Translations under genes and position numbers: made by a program
DNA from: Nigrospora sphaerica
Taxonomy: Eukaryota > Ascomycota > Sordariomycetes > Amphisphaeriales > Apiosporaceae
NCBI GenBank assembly: GCA_018287875.1
Contig: JAGVVL010000002.1
Location: forward strand, 6,820,001-6,884,000
Reading direction: 5' to 3'
Length of the DNA stretch: 64,000 nt
Shown here: positions 46,132 to 56,708 of the stretch, piece after piece
Layout of the letters: the number at the start of each line of letters is the position of its first letter
How positions within the stretch are numbered: position 1 is the first letter of the stretch
Notes under the pieces: generated by a model
What the model was told of the DNA's origin: nothing
Database searches by the model: none
The model's input: the letters and a program-made list of their open reading frames with translations, nothing else

Positions 46132-47617
46132 CTAGGGGCTTCGGCGGGGGGGGGCGGGGACGGTGCCCCGGACGTGCTTGATGTCGCCGGCGCCGAAAGG
46201 CGGCGCCGCGTCGCGGGCCAGGAGGCCCTGCACGGCCTCGAGGGCCGACATCTGCTGGCCCAGGCCCGGCTTGTCATCGTAGCCGCCCACGTACCACCGC
46301 TGGCCACAGACGGTACCGTCGCTGCCGCCCGAGCAGGCGCGGGCGGCGGCGACGGCCGAGACGTTGAGGACTGCCTGCACGGTCGGCAGGGTGGACGGCA
46401 TCATGTGCGTCGTGGCCCACATGAAGCGCGACATGTAGGCCTTGAAGCTCGACATGTCCGTGTTGCAGCGGTTCACCGTCTCGCAGGCGTGCTCGAACAT
46501 GATGTTGGTCGCGTTGTCGAAGGGACTGAAGTATGAATCCGTGGCCTTCAGCAGGCCCTGGGCCCGTTCCCCCCATACCTCGTCGCCCTGAGTGTGGTTG
46601 TAGAGCACGGCGGCACCGTAGAGGTAGATGGCCTGCGAGTAGCTGAAGGAGAGGGGGTTGATCTTGGTGCAGTTGTCGCCCGAGTCGGCTCCGTCATAGA
46701 CGACATAGTTCGAGTCGATAAAGCCGACCGAGGCGGACCAGTCCCAAATCTTCTGCGCCCAGTCCAGGTACGTCTGGTTGCCGGTATCGCGGGCCAGTCT
46801 TGCCGAGAGCTGGAAGAAACCGCCGTTGCTGACGCTGTTCTGGAACCACAGAGTTGTTACCACCATGCTATACGGGGTGCTCCGCAGGGACCCAACGAAG
46901 GGGGCTCGACTCAGGGGCGTACGTACCTTGTAGGTCATGCCGTTCGGGTTGCTGTCGAAAATCTGCCAGGCGAGGCCTCCACCGCACGACGTCGTGTTCC
47001 ATCGCGGAACCATCGTGTTCCATACGTTCTCGGCGATCCGGAGCCAAGGGGGAATGCTGTCATTGGGCTGGGGGAAGTTGCGCTCGGCGGCCTCAAGGAT
47101 CGTGAACGACCAAAAGGCCTGGTCGTCGTTGCCCTCGTCTCCGTAGTGACGGGGGACCATGAGGTCGAACTTGGGTCCGACTTGCGAGTTGATGGCCTGG
47201 GTGATGACTTCGTTGTAAGATGTATCGCCCGTGAGGTGGGCATAGTTTAGCATCGTGCCCCAGCACGCTCCGGCCATCCACCAGTACACGGGGTCTGGGA
47301 AGATGGCAAGCGTCTTGTACAAGAAACCCGTTAGCACTACAGCAAAGCCGCCCAGCCGCCGCGAGAGCGGCCAAAACATACCTCGGGAGTGTTGGTCACG
47401 TTGCCTGTGTAGAGTGACATGGCGCCGTGGGCGATTGTGGCGGCCACGTTGCGCACAGAAGCTGTTCGTGAGCATTAGCTTCCACGACGTACCAGACACA
47501 CGGATATGGGGCGGGTAGGACAGCCTTACTCGCATCATTAATGTCGAGATCTTTGGGTGGCGTTATGGAAGCGGCTGCTGCTACCGTAGCTGCCTGAATG
47601 ATAGGCTTGGCCAACAT
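46132..47617 (-). CDS. Dfg5/Dcw1-type GH76 mannosidase, GPI tail out of frame
   Basis: Dfg5/Dcw1 proteins are GPI-anchored GH76 enzymes at the plasma membrane that transfer GPI-mannoproteins to wall glucan. Exons on the minus strand are 47530..47617, 47382..47461, 46927..47313 and 46132..46839 (420 residues as read). Seen: a short hydrophobic N-terminus (LAKPIIQAATVAAAAS), then IAHGAMSLYTGN, YWWMAGACWGTMLNY, the catalytic Asp pair in DEGNDDQAFWSF, NSVSNGGFFQLSARLARDTGN, and VGGYDDKPGLGQQMSALEAVQGLL. The frame ends 20 codons after that block, at a run of nine cytosines (minus strand; about 46146-46154). One base fewer would open the frame to 46002 and add a Pro/Ala/Ser linker with a hydrophobic end ILLVWVAGALLWELA, a classic GPI signal (463 residues). 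Confidence 0.88.
46146..46154 (-). repeat. C9 run that sets the reading frame of the Dfg5 tail
   Basis: Nine G on plus (C on minus) lie inside the coding region. Frame upstream of the run is the GH76 domain; frame downstream with a GPI signal is offset by one base. See findings. Confidence 0.8.
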
Positions 47618-49748
47618 GGTGAACCGGCCGAAGTAGGCTGTTTTCTCTTTGGGTTCCTAAGCTTGGTTTACGAAGCTTTATTGCTGCTCCTCGAGGTTGG
47701 AGAGCGGTGTTGTAAGAAATGAAGGTGGCCCAGCCAAGGCGTGTGCACGGGAAGAAGACCAGCGTGCGGAGTGACAATGTGCGTTTAACAATAGACGTCC
47801 AAGGAAAAGAATGAGTGAAGTCGCCAATGATTGTTGCGGGTGGCAGGTGAACAGGCACGAGGACACGGGAGAAGAAGCAGCTGCGCCAAAGGCAATGGAA
47901 CGTAGAAGCGAGAAGCGAACGAACGAGGGAGAGAAAGAATGCGACAAGTTTGCGTATTGCCAACTTGCAACCCGGGCTGGCGAGTTGGAGCCTGGGATGG
48001 GCGGCCGAGGGTAGTTATTTGTATTTATCACAGGACCACGCAATGCCAACAAGAGCCCTCCTTGGGCGGGTAGTAACTGGCGTCCACCTTTTGGCAACCA
48101 TACAATCTACATGATTATCCTACCCCGGACCCACCGACCTCATACGGACATGCATGGATGGCCATACCGTGTAGTGGCAGCTCTGGCGACAGGCTCCCCA
48201 GGACAGGTGGGCGTGTAAGAAGCGGGCTGGTTTCCAACGATGCAGAAGCAGATGGCGGCTACTTTTGCGACGTCCGGGTTTCATTGGCTGGCAAGCGCAG
48301 GTCTGGCCCGTACCGGCGTTTCGTTTGGCACCTGAGATCCGAGGGTGGGCGCCAGGAACAGGAACAGGAACACGGACAACGTGGCGATTGGACCAGGGGT
48401 AAAAGCAGGCGTCGGCATTTACTGTGTTAGGTACTATATGGGTGCCATGTTGCCGCCGAGCGTGTGCATGCGTGTGCTACCTTGCCGGCTGCTACACAGC
48501 CTCGACCCTGTAATGCCAGCAAGCGAGGGAAAACATAGCGCCCCGAGACAGGACCATGATCATTTGGTCAAACGGCGTGTTCCTTGTGTGCTCGTGCGAT
48601 CTAGACCCTGTGGTCCGGTGTGTTTTATTATTAGTCGATGCGCGACCTTTTCATCGCCAGTGGATGCCATCGTTCCCACCCATAGGCCCGGTTCTTAGCG
48701 TGCCTGACGCCTTGGGGGGGCGATCCCGGGGCGTAGTCGCTAGTCGTATCCCCATCCTGCTTGTGCGGGATATAAGCTTTCGTGAATGATTGGATCGTAG
48801 TGCCTCCCGCCTCGGCGTCGAGGCGCCTGGAGGGTTGACCTGAAACAACCGCCACCGACGGCAAGGTACATCCGGTTGTCCCCCAACTTTTGAATCCAGT
48901 ACCTTACTTCCCATCCCTTTCATATAGGTGCTTCTTTATTTTGCAATAACAGTCCAGCGAGCGGAACGACGGCTTGAGTCGTGACTTTGGGCCATACGGA
49001 GAGCCGCACCACTAGTTTGTCCCATCTCGTCCTGCAACTGCCGGTGCCACGCGCATTGACGACCACTACGGCATAGTCAGGTTGATTGGAACGGATGCAA
49101 ACCGCCTCGAAGTGACGACGGCATAACTTAGGTACCTACTTCTTTGGCCGTGAAGACATTTACAGCTCACCCGTGACTGTTCATGAGCACCTTACAACTC
49201 AGTGGTGCTCTGCACGACTGTGCTGGCTTTCAATGGGTGGTAGATCACGACGCCCCGCCGGCAACACATTCCAATCATAACACGTCCACCTGGGCGGGCG
49301 CCTATCTTGGCTGCGCTCGTTCGCGATAAGAAAGTCGTTCCGGGACCAAGAGCCGGAGCTCGGAGAGGCCCAAGATGAATCTTCGTGAAGCTCCACGTTC
49401 AAGGGCATCTCGAAAAAAAAGGATGGAGCCGATACGAGATAGGCGGAATGCGGCCATCGGCAGAGGAGACGCAATCCACGCAACCCCTCAACCCACCCCC
49501 GCATCCCGAATGCCTTTCCGCTCAAGAAAGCGCGAAAAGCATGTCCTCCTTCCCATCTGGGCATAAAACGTGCCTAATCCAGATCGTTCGTATGCATTGG
49601 AATGCAACGTTACCTTGATCAAGTTTTGATGGCCTCGATGACGCAGAAGCCCAGGATCCCTCCCTTTAAAACAGGGAGCGGCACGGCTTCAATGCCGGCT
49701 CTGTAACGGCCACCCTCCGGCTGCAAATCTGCGAGACAACTGAGGGTG
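47618..49748. other. divergent intergenic region, Dfg5 gene / secreted protein gene
   Basis: About 2.1 kb with promoters for both neighbours. It contains a small (AGGAAC)n tract at about 48354-48371 and a TAGGTACCTA motif near 49129. No ORF here has recognisable motifs. Confidence 0.45.
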
Positions 49749-51998
49749 ATGCAGTCATCTTTAACAGGACTCTGCGCCTGGGCGTTCTTAGCCCCCTATG
49801 TGGCGGGGGCCAATGCCCAGTTCAACAACCCTCCCGGGGTAGATATCTGGTGTGGAAAAGCGTACCGTCCAGAGTGAGTTGTCAAATGTCCGCGCTGCCG
49901 CGTTCTCGGCCCTGAGATGTGCGTAGAAACTCGTCGTTCGACCCGGGCGGCTGGTTTGAGGAGCCCCTCATATCCGACGTGCCGCTGTTGGACTTACGCG
50001 TGCGGCCGCGGATGAGCCTCTACCTCGACACGGACACGACTGCGCATCTTCTGATTGATGCCGGCATATCGAACCAAACCGGCCAGCCCTTCCCGGATGC
50101 CCCTCTTGACCACTACGGCGACCTGCCGAGGGACGACGTCGTGATACCACTGCAGAGTCCCCACTCACTGGATGTAGCCATTCTGCTAGATGGCAGTGTC
50201 TTGCAAGTGACGACGATACGCATCGGTGCCATGAATGTGGAGGTGCCGCTGGATCTTGACCTGTTCCCCCCCAAGATGAGCGCGTACAACGTGAGTGTCA
50301 AGGCGACGCTGAATGACCAGGCTACCTACGAGGCATTCGCGGATTTCTCTCGCCTGCCCACGCCAGACAATTATGGGAGCGTCTCAAGGATCGACAATCT
50401 GTACGGCGGTCTTTGGGTCAAAAGGGGCCGCGAAGACTGGCATCACATCTTCCCCTATACATACTACGGTCCGCCTACTATACCACTGCTCGAGCGACAA
50501 GAACCCAAGGGGCTGACAAGACCGCAGTTCAGTGGACGCTGTTTTGGCAAGATAACGTCACGACGCTTAACGAGTTTGCCGAGATGGGTTACAATGTCAT
50601 CCACATCGTGCCCACGGGTGCTCTGGGTGAGAAGCCTTTTCCGTGGGACGAGTTCGAGCCTTATCTCGAGCGCGCCTACGAGCTTGGCCTCTACTTTCAG
50701 TACGATGTGATTTGGGAGTGGACCAACCTCACAGGCATGGTGGAGCAGGTCGAACGCCTGCGCCATCACCCGTCAATGCTACTATGGTACCAGAGCGACG
50801 AGCCGGACGGGAAGAGCAACCCGCTGAACTCGACGGGCATCGCTTGTGAGTAAAATCCGGTCCATATCCGTCCATGTAAGACTCTGACCCCTGAACGCTA
50901 GACAACGTGATCCGTGAGCTCGATCCGTACCACCCCGTCTCTCTGGCTCTCAACTGCTACGACTTCTACTACGCCGACTACGCGGCCGGCGCCGACATTA
51001 TTCTTACGGATACGTACCCCATCGCCATCAACGCGACGTTCTCGCCCGTGTATGACACCGTTTGCAACCGGACCTACGTAAGCAGTTCTCTGTGACGTTT
51101 ATATTACCACTTTCGGCGACTATTTCCGTCCGTGCATTCGCGTTCCTCCTTTGGGTTCTCGTCCTTTGGGCGCGAGAGAAGCCCCGGGGCGCTCCCACAA
51201 ATTCCCACGCGCAGCCGCTGACTCGAGGCGTGGCAGGGCGACTGCGGGTGCGACGACTGCCGCGGGGCCCTCAGCGACATCTCGGAGCGCATCGACGAGT
51301 TCCGCCGCCGCGACCACCTGCTGGGCTGGGCCAAAACCCAGTGGTACGCGCCGCAGGCATTTGGCAACGAGACCTTCTGGGCGCGGTACCCGAGCGCGGC
51401 CGAGGAGGCGGCCATGACTCTGCTGGCCGTCAACCACGGCGCCATGGGCATCGTCATGTGAGCCACATCCGATTTTCGTTATTGCATACTTCACTAGTCC
51501 CTCGCGTTATCCTGGCGTTGCGCTTTTGTGCCTGGCGTTCCGGGCGAAGGGTGCTCCAAATCCTGCGCCGCGGACGCCTAGTTCAGAAAATTACTAACTC
51601 GGCGTGACGGTAGGTGGAACTACCCAACGAGCGCCGAGCTGGCCGATCTCACGCGCCGGCTCGCCGCCGTGCTGACGCGCCCCGAAGTGGCCAACTTCCT
51701 CCTCGAGGCGCCGCGATGCTCGCTAAACCAACCCGACGGCGGCGGGCTCGATGTCGCGCTGTGGGCCGGCGGGCGCGCCGACCTCGGCCGGGCCCTGCTC
51801 AGCGTCGTGCACCTCGAAGACGCCACCCGCGCCAGCCCGGCCCACGTCTTTCTCCCGGACGGCCTCGTCGCCCGGCGCGTCGCCAGCGTGCTCTGGGGCG
51901 ACGCCCGGTGGTCCGTCGACGGCGACGGCTCCTCGCTGCGCAGCGACCCAGGGCTGCCGGGCTTGCATGTCGCCCTCTTGATTCTCGACTTGGCGTGA
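49749..51998 (+). CDS. secreted glycoside-hydrolase-like protein, function unknown
   Basis: Exons 49749..49873, 49927..50468, 50528..50845, 50902..51077, 51237..51457 and 51614..51998 give 588 residues. The N-terminus is a signal peptide (LCAWAFLAPYVAGANA, cleavage before QFNN). A beta-rich part follows (about 25-230), then segments like a TIM barrel: QWTLFWQDNVTTLNEFAEMGYNVIHIVPTG, YELGLYFQYDVIWEW, HPSMLLWYQSDEPDG (a strand ending in Asp-Glu, as in clan GH-A acid sites), DPYHPVSLALNC, DIILTDTYPI, and LGWAKTQWYAPQAFG. A CGCDDC pair of cysteines and many N-glycosylation sites (NVT, NLT, NAT, NRT) fit a secreted enzyme. I cannot name the family or substrate. The third donor-phase choice (TACG|GTCCGC) is the only one that keeps the frame. 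Convergent with the leucine-rich protein gene. Confidence 0.75.
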
Positions 51999-52476
51999 GA
52001 CCCCATGGGGCCCGGGGGTGGCGGAGCCGGGTGAATGGATGAGGAAGGATGAAGGCTGCCTCGAGGTCATAGCACGTAGAGGCTTTATGGGGACAGGGCT
52101 ATGAACCCACGAGATTGCTGGTGTTTTAAAAACTCGATCGACAGCCGGGCGTGCCTGTTCCCCTTCCCGGCGTCAGCCAATCACATCTTGCTCCGCTATA
52201 ATTGCCTTCCCGAAAAGGAAACCAGACGATAGTATACAAATCTGGTATTTGCGCCGCCTGCGGCCAGTCCGCCTTATTGCGACTCGGCGGTACACGGATG
52301 CATGCTGCGCACCAATACCACTGGGGTTATACCCGACTGAAACGCGGCGATGGCCGTACAAGAGCCCACGAATAGCTCATATTCAGGCAAGACCTTCCAT
52401 TGCCTGACCCGAACGCTTGCTCTAGAAGGCGGCGGCCGCCCTAGATGACACGGTGGGGCGAATCCTACTCGAGTGC
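51999..52476. other. convergent intergenic region
   Basis: These 478 bp lie between two convergent stop codons. Nothing beyond presumptive 3' UTRs is seen. Confidence 0.5.
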
Positions 52477-53889
52477 TCAAGGCAGAGGTTCCAAGTCGTC
52501 CGTCTTGACTGTGATGAAGCGACCGCGGCCTGCCCTTTGCGCCCGTATCCTCTTTTCCACGACAGTGGCCTGGCGTTTCCAGTCCCAGAGCCTTTCTAAC
52601 TGCGAGGTCGCGCCCGGCTCGGCCGCGTACCCCGACCCGAGTTTCAACGTGGTGACTTTGCCCCAGTCACCAGCCCAGTCCACAGAGACCATGGTCACTT
52701 CGGCGTCGGCCTCTTTCCGCAGGGCGGGGAACCAGTCACCGCAGCCCGTCAGATCCAGATACTCGAGGCTGTAGAGTGCTTTGCTCAGTTTCCTGAGGAG
52801 CAATACGGCCTCGGACCAATCGTCGTCCAGCACGTGGCTGTAGGCGCTGGTGCCGGCGTAGTTGGTGGCCCGTCCGGTGGTGGGGGACACGACCTTGGCC
52901 AGCATGGCATTCGGCGTGGTTGAGGGCGCCGGCCACCCGGCCAGGCAGAGATGCGTAAGGGTGGGCAGCTTGTGGGCCAGAGAGAGGAGCTGCTTCCAAG
53001 ACGCTGCCCGCGATGGGTTGGGAGGGACGGCAAGTGATAGATGTGTCAGGTTAGGGAGCAGCCGAATAGGGCCTCCCAAGGGTGCCGTAGGTATTTCCCA
53101 CGACTCTTGCACTTCGCTAGCCTCATCCGGGGCCGTCACCAGCATGTCGGCGAAGCTCTTGAGCGAGAGGCCCTTGCCGGCCGAGCCGCTAAGGTCCAGG
53201 TGGTATATATCGTTATTCAGCCGCTCGGCGTCGGGCTTCTCCAGACCGTACTCGGCCAGCTCGGCTTCCGAGGGGCCGGCGAGAACGAGGCGCAGATCGG
53301 TACTGGAGACGCCGGCGTCGTGCAGCATCGAAGCATAATGCAGCAGCGCCGCCCGCATGCTGCCGGGCAGGGTGTAGAGGTAGAAGCGGTTCCAATCGCG
53401 TTGCGTGTGCCAGTCGAGCGCCATGTGCCTCAGCACGACGTCGACAAAGCTCCGTGGCTCGGGGTAGTAGGCCCCGGGTAACGGGCAGTTCGGGGCCACG
53501 GACGCCACAGGATCCGTCGGCGCCCCCGGGGCGGGGGCGGCCCGCGACGGGGCGAGCCACGAGCGCGGCGGCGGAGGCCCCGGGGGGGGCCGGCGGCCGA
53601 GGAGGGTCCGTCGCAGGGGCCGGCGCGGGGGCGGCGCGGGGGCGTCGGGGATCTGCAGGATGGCGCGGAGCGGCGGCGGCACGCTGGGGGTGGACTGCGG
53701 CAGGAAGGCGGCGTGGTGGGCATTGTCGGCGTTCAGCGTGGAGCGGCGCAACCCGGCGAGGAGCTCGTTGACGGAGCGGCCATGGCTGTCGGCCGGCCTT
53801 TGCGACGACGACGACGAGAGTGAGAGCGATGGCGGGGCGACGGACGGCGGCTTCGAGTACTGGGTCTGGTGTTTTCGTTTCTTAGGCAT
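52477..53889 (-). CDS. conserved-looking fungal protein with leucine-rich region
   Basis: This intronless gene encodes 470 residues of unknown function. Parts in order: a basic start MPKKRKHQ (nuclear signal-like), a Ser/Pro-rich stretch, SVNELLAGLRRSTL, a long Pro/Arg-rich linker to about 145, then a folded part: YYPEPRSFVDVVLRHMALDWHTQRDWNRFYLYTLPGSMRAALLHYASML and several LRR-like strands (IYHLDLSG, LPNLTHLSLAVP, LPTLTHLCLAG, SLEYLDLTGCGDWF), ending in VSVDWAGDWGKVTTLKLGSGY and a basic helix RLWDWKRQATVVEKRIRAQRAGRGRF. The pattern suggests an LRR scaffold, but no catalytic motif is visible. The start chosen is ATG at 53889, since the 33 codons upstream from 53988 look like leader sequence. 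Confidence 0.75.
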   Translation of the reverse strand: MPKKRKHQTQYSKPPSVAPPSLSLSSSSSQRPADSHGRSVNELLAGLRRSTLNADNAHHAAFLPQSTPSVPPPLRAILQIPDAPAPPPRRPLRRTLLGRRPPPGPPPPRSWLAPSRAAPAPGAPTDPVASVAPNCPLPGAYYPEPRSFVDVVLRHMALDWHTQRDWNRFYLYTLPGSMRAALLHYASMLHDAGVSSTDLRLVLAGPSEAELAEYGLEKPDAERLNNDIYHLDLSGSAGKGLSLKSFADMLVTAPDEASEVQESWEIPTAPLGGPIRLLPNLTHLSLAVPPNPSRAASWKQLLSLAHKLPTLTHLCLAGWPAPSTTPNAMLAKVVSPTTGRATNYAGTSAYSHVLDDDWSEAVLLLRKLSKALYSLEYLDLTGCGDWFPALRKEADAEVTMVSVDWAGDWGKVTTLKLGSGYAAEPGATSQLERLWDWKRQATVVEKRIRAQRAGRGRFITVKTDDLEPLP

Positions 53890-54656
53890 AACCAACCTCG
53901 CGAACGAAGAGCCGGCGTGCAAGTGTGGAGAGGAGAAAGTATGGGCGTTGGAGGGGAGGGGATGACGGGTCGAGGAGGTGCGAAGCAAGTAGTGGTCGGG
54001 TTACCGTTGTCCGGTGTTGCTCGTCAGAGCTCAGCTTAATAGTCCTAAAGCGAGTAGCACCTACCCCAGTTCCAGACCTACGGGTACATGCATACTAGTC
54101 CAGCTGTCAGCATGGACTGAGTCACGTTGGCCCGTGCTTCTCTTTATACGCTTCGGACATGGGCATTCTTGGCCATATTGATCGAGGCAATGCTGCGTTT
54201 GTACACCTTCAGCTTGTTCGGTTACCCACAATCATCACGGATGAGTCACGTTGCTTAGCAATCTTGGGAGGATACACTATGTTGTAATAACCATTTTATT
54301 TTCGTTCTTCCTGACTCCGCAAGTGGTCATTGTGCAGATACCTTCCCCTGTGGTACGCAAGATAACCACGGCGCGCAATGGTTTCCCTGATACTCTTCTT
54401 TTAGCCGTGGGAATTAATCCAGAGCTACTCAGTTGCAGATGTCAATTGAGAGACCTATCTGAAATCACTACTAAAAGAGACATTCTTAATTGCGTGATTT
54501 CTGTTCAAGAAACGATGTGCGGCTCATACCTGCTTTAACGGGGGCAATCGGCAGCGGGAAGAGACGGCAACTCAAGGGTTGGCGTGCGTCTCGCCACTCC
54601 GAGGCTGGGAAATGGACATCAAAAAGGTTTGTGTTAGCTCCGTCAGTCTGGTATTC
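53890..54656. other. intergenic region with AT-rich part
   Basis: This is promoter sequence of the leucine-rich protein gene plus an AT-rich block at about 54200-54500, clearly poorer in GC than the surroundings. It may be degenerate DNA continuous with the transporter relic to its right. No intact gene is seen. Confidence 0.4.
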
Positions 54657-55208
54657 TCATGTGGCACAACGGCTTGAAGTACCAGGATGCAACCCTTGTG
54701 CGGAAATGTGACAGTGAGAACGGGTCGACTGGAGCCCAAGCATTAGCTTCAACCAGCTGCTCCATCGACGACTAACAGCCCTAGATAATATGCATGCGAT
54801 CAAGATAGCCGAGGCACCCATCAGCCTGGCATGCTCGGTAGATAAATAGGACACAGGCGACTGGTCTCGACTGACAGGCGGGAAGACATAGTAGCAGTGG
54901 AAGCCGTGATAGGCAAACCGAAGTAGGGCCCTTACGAAGCCGGTCTGGCCCATAGCCGCATCAGTCACCGAGACAGTGACTGGCAGGCTTGCTTCGAGCT
55001 TTGAAACCCCCTGGCGACCCTGGAGGGACAGCGGAGGTACATACCAGATGCTCAAGACCGCCATACTAAAAACGGCTGCGGGAGTGATGATGAAGATGTG
55101 CGGTTCGGATAGCGAGGTAAAATCGAAGACGTCCTTACAACCCCTGGTGGCCAGCCTAAAACGCTCGTCGCCCGCTGGTGAGTGCCCGATCACATCAGTA
55201 TTCACCAT
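54657..55208 (-). pseudogene. relic of an ABC-C multidrug transporter N-terminus
   Basis: The minus-strand frame from ATG 55208 resembles the first membrane domain (TMD0) of fungal ABC-C transporters. The start contains AGDERFRLATRGCKDVFDFT, like the family N-terminus where a Cys and the FDFT..FE motif precede the first helix (here IFIITPAAVFSMAVLSIW). Near the end SYLSTEHARLMGASAILIACILS recalls the family motif S-Y-L-E-H-x-R-S..PS.IL..YL..LS, here with extra or changed residues, followed by SRAVSRRWSSW, where the family has a short Arg-rich turn. The frame then stops at 54657, with nothing of the remaining >1100 residues (no Walker motifs) nearby. Identification is from motif memory and is uncertain; the conclusion of decay rests on the missing body. 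Confidence 0.45.
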
Positions 55209-56708
55209 GAGAACCGGTGTAGGATGAAGACAGAGGATCAGACGCCCGCGGCGTCGCACCTGTTCCAGCGCACTTCACTGGCCATACCGTGGGAGACCAG
55301 GACCAGGGAAATAGCTAAGCGCGCTGATGGAACAAAGGGTCTCGCTCCTGGCCTCGCAATGCGGCTTGGGCAGCTGCTCATAAAAGGTCGTCAATCGCCT
55401 CGTGCGAGATATCGGTTGGCCATGTCAGCTTGAGTGCTTCAGGCTTTCTGGTCCTGACGACGCAGCCTACCCGGTAAGCACGCGGGCAGGCCACTCCCGC
55501 ACCTTCGGGCCAGGCTGAGGCATGCCGGCGCGTCACGCAATCCAACCACAGTACCTGCCGAAACCAACCATGAGGGCGAGCCGACACGAGAGAAGTCATC
55601 GTCGGCGGCAACAGCCGCCACTCGTGGTTCAGCACTTTCGGTTTGCCGGATTGGCGAGTTGGTGAAAGTGACCCGGGTCCTTTCGGTGGCCGGAGGGGGC
55701 TTTTTTTTTCCGGCGGATGGATGGATGCTATCCACAGCGGCTTGAAGCCATAGGATCCATCCGTAGACCCCACTGAGTCAATCGTTAGACAGGCTTGGAT
55801 CTGCTCTGATGGGGCGCGTCTACATGTCTCGAAGGGCCTCGGACCAAGACGACTGACGTCTGCTTATCGGCTTGACAGGTTTCACTCGGCAGATGGGGTG
55901 GCTGGCTTGGCTGGCTTGGCTGGCTCGAAGGCGCTGATGCTGTTTGCGATGGCAGAATCCGGTTTGGCCCATGTTTTCCCCCAATGGGCAGGGGGAGGAA
56001 TCGCGCTGAAATCACAGCCGCGTATGGAGACTATGACGCAGCGACTCGCCAATGGCAAAAGCGCCGACCAACCACCCCCCGGTCTCTCTTCCGTATCCAG
56101 TTGTCTCTGGCCAGGCAGCAAGGAAAACCGACTACTCTCTGTCGCTCTCCATCGCAAAGCGCTCCGCCGTGCTAAAAAGCCACGCCGTCCGATGGGCGTC
56201 CTGCTGGGCCGTCGGCCTAGGTCATGGCCTGGCCCCCTGCCACGTCGCTCCCCTGCCGCCGTTGGGATCTAGCATGGTCGACAAGTTGGGTTCCTGGGGC
56301 CTGGGCACCCAAAGGGGACGGCCGCACTTCGCACCGCCGCCTAAGCCCTTTGCATCATGCCTGCTCACAGAGGTTAGCAACTGGCTAGGGCGACCAGGTA
56401 CTTACAGGCCGGGTGGGCGAAGGGGACCCGGTCGGTGACGGTGTCCGTCTCTTAAGGACCCCTCCCCCTTACTGAGTATACCGATGCCCGTCCGTCCGTA
56501 CCCACATCTTTGTCTTCCGGGATGCTTGTTCCTTGGATCGTCCCATCCACCCTTAAACCCTCCATAATACATAATAAGACGCCTTGGGCGTGTCCGTCGC
56601 CGACTGGACCCTTCCCAGACCTGTCCGACCTTGTCGCTTCGCTTGCTTTCCAGCCAAAACTCAGCCTTCCATCTGAGAGCAACCAAGAACCACCTGCCCG
56701 GCACCACC
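55209..56708. other. intergenic region upstream of SUR7-like gene
   Basis: About 1.5 kb without a gene. A tandem GGCTTGGCT repeat lies at 55899-55926. The right end (from about 56540) is pyrimidine-rich and likely the leader of the SUR7-like gene. Confidence 0.45.
55899..55926. repeat. short tandem repeat, unit TGGCTTGGC
   Basis: About three copies of a 9-bp unit lie in noncoding sequence. Confidence 0.65.

Noticed and set aside
54251..54538. 95-codon ORF in the AT-rich block
   Set aside because: It has no motif and no splice context. It may be decayed DNA, but nothing supports a gene.
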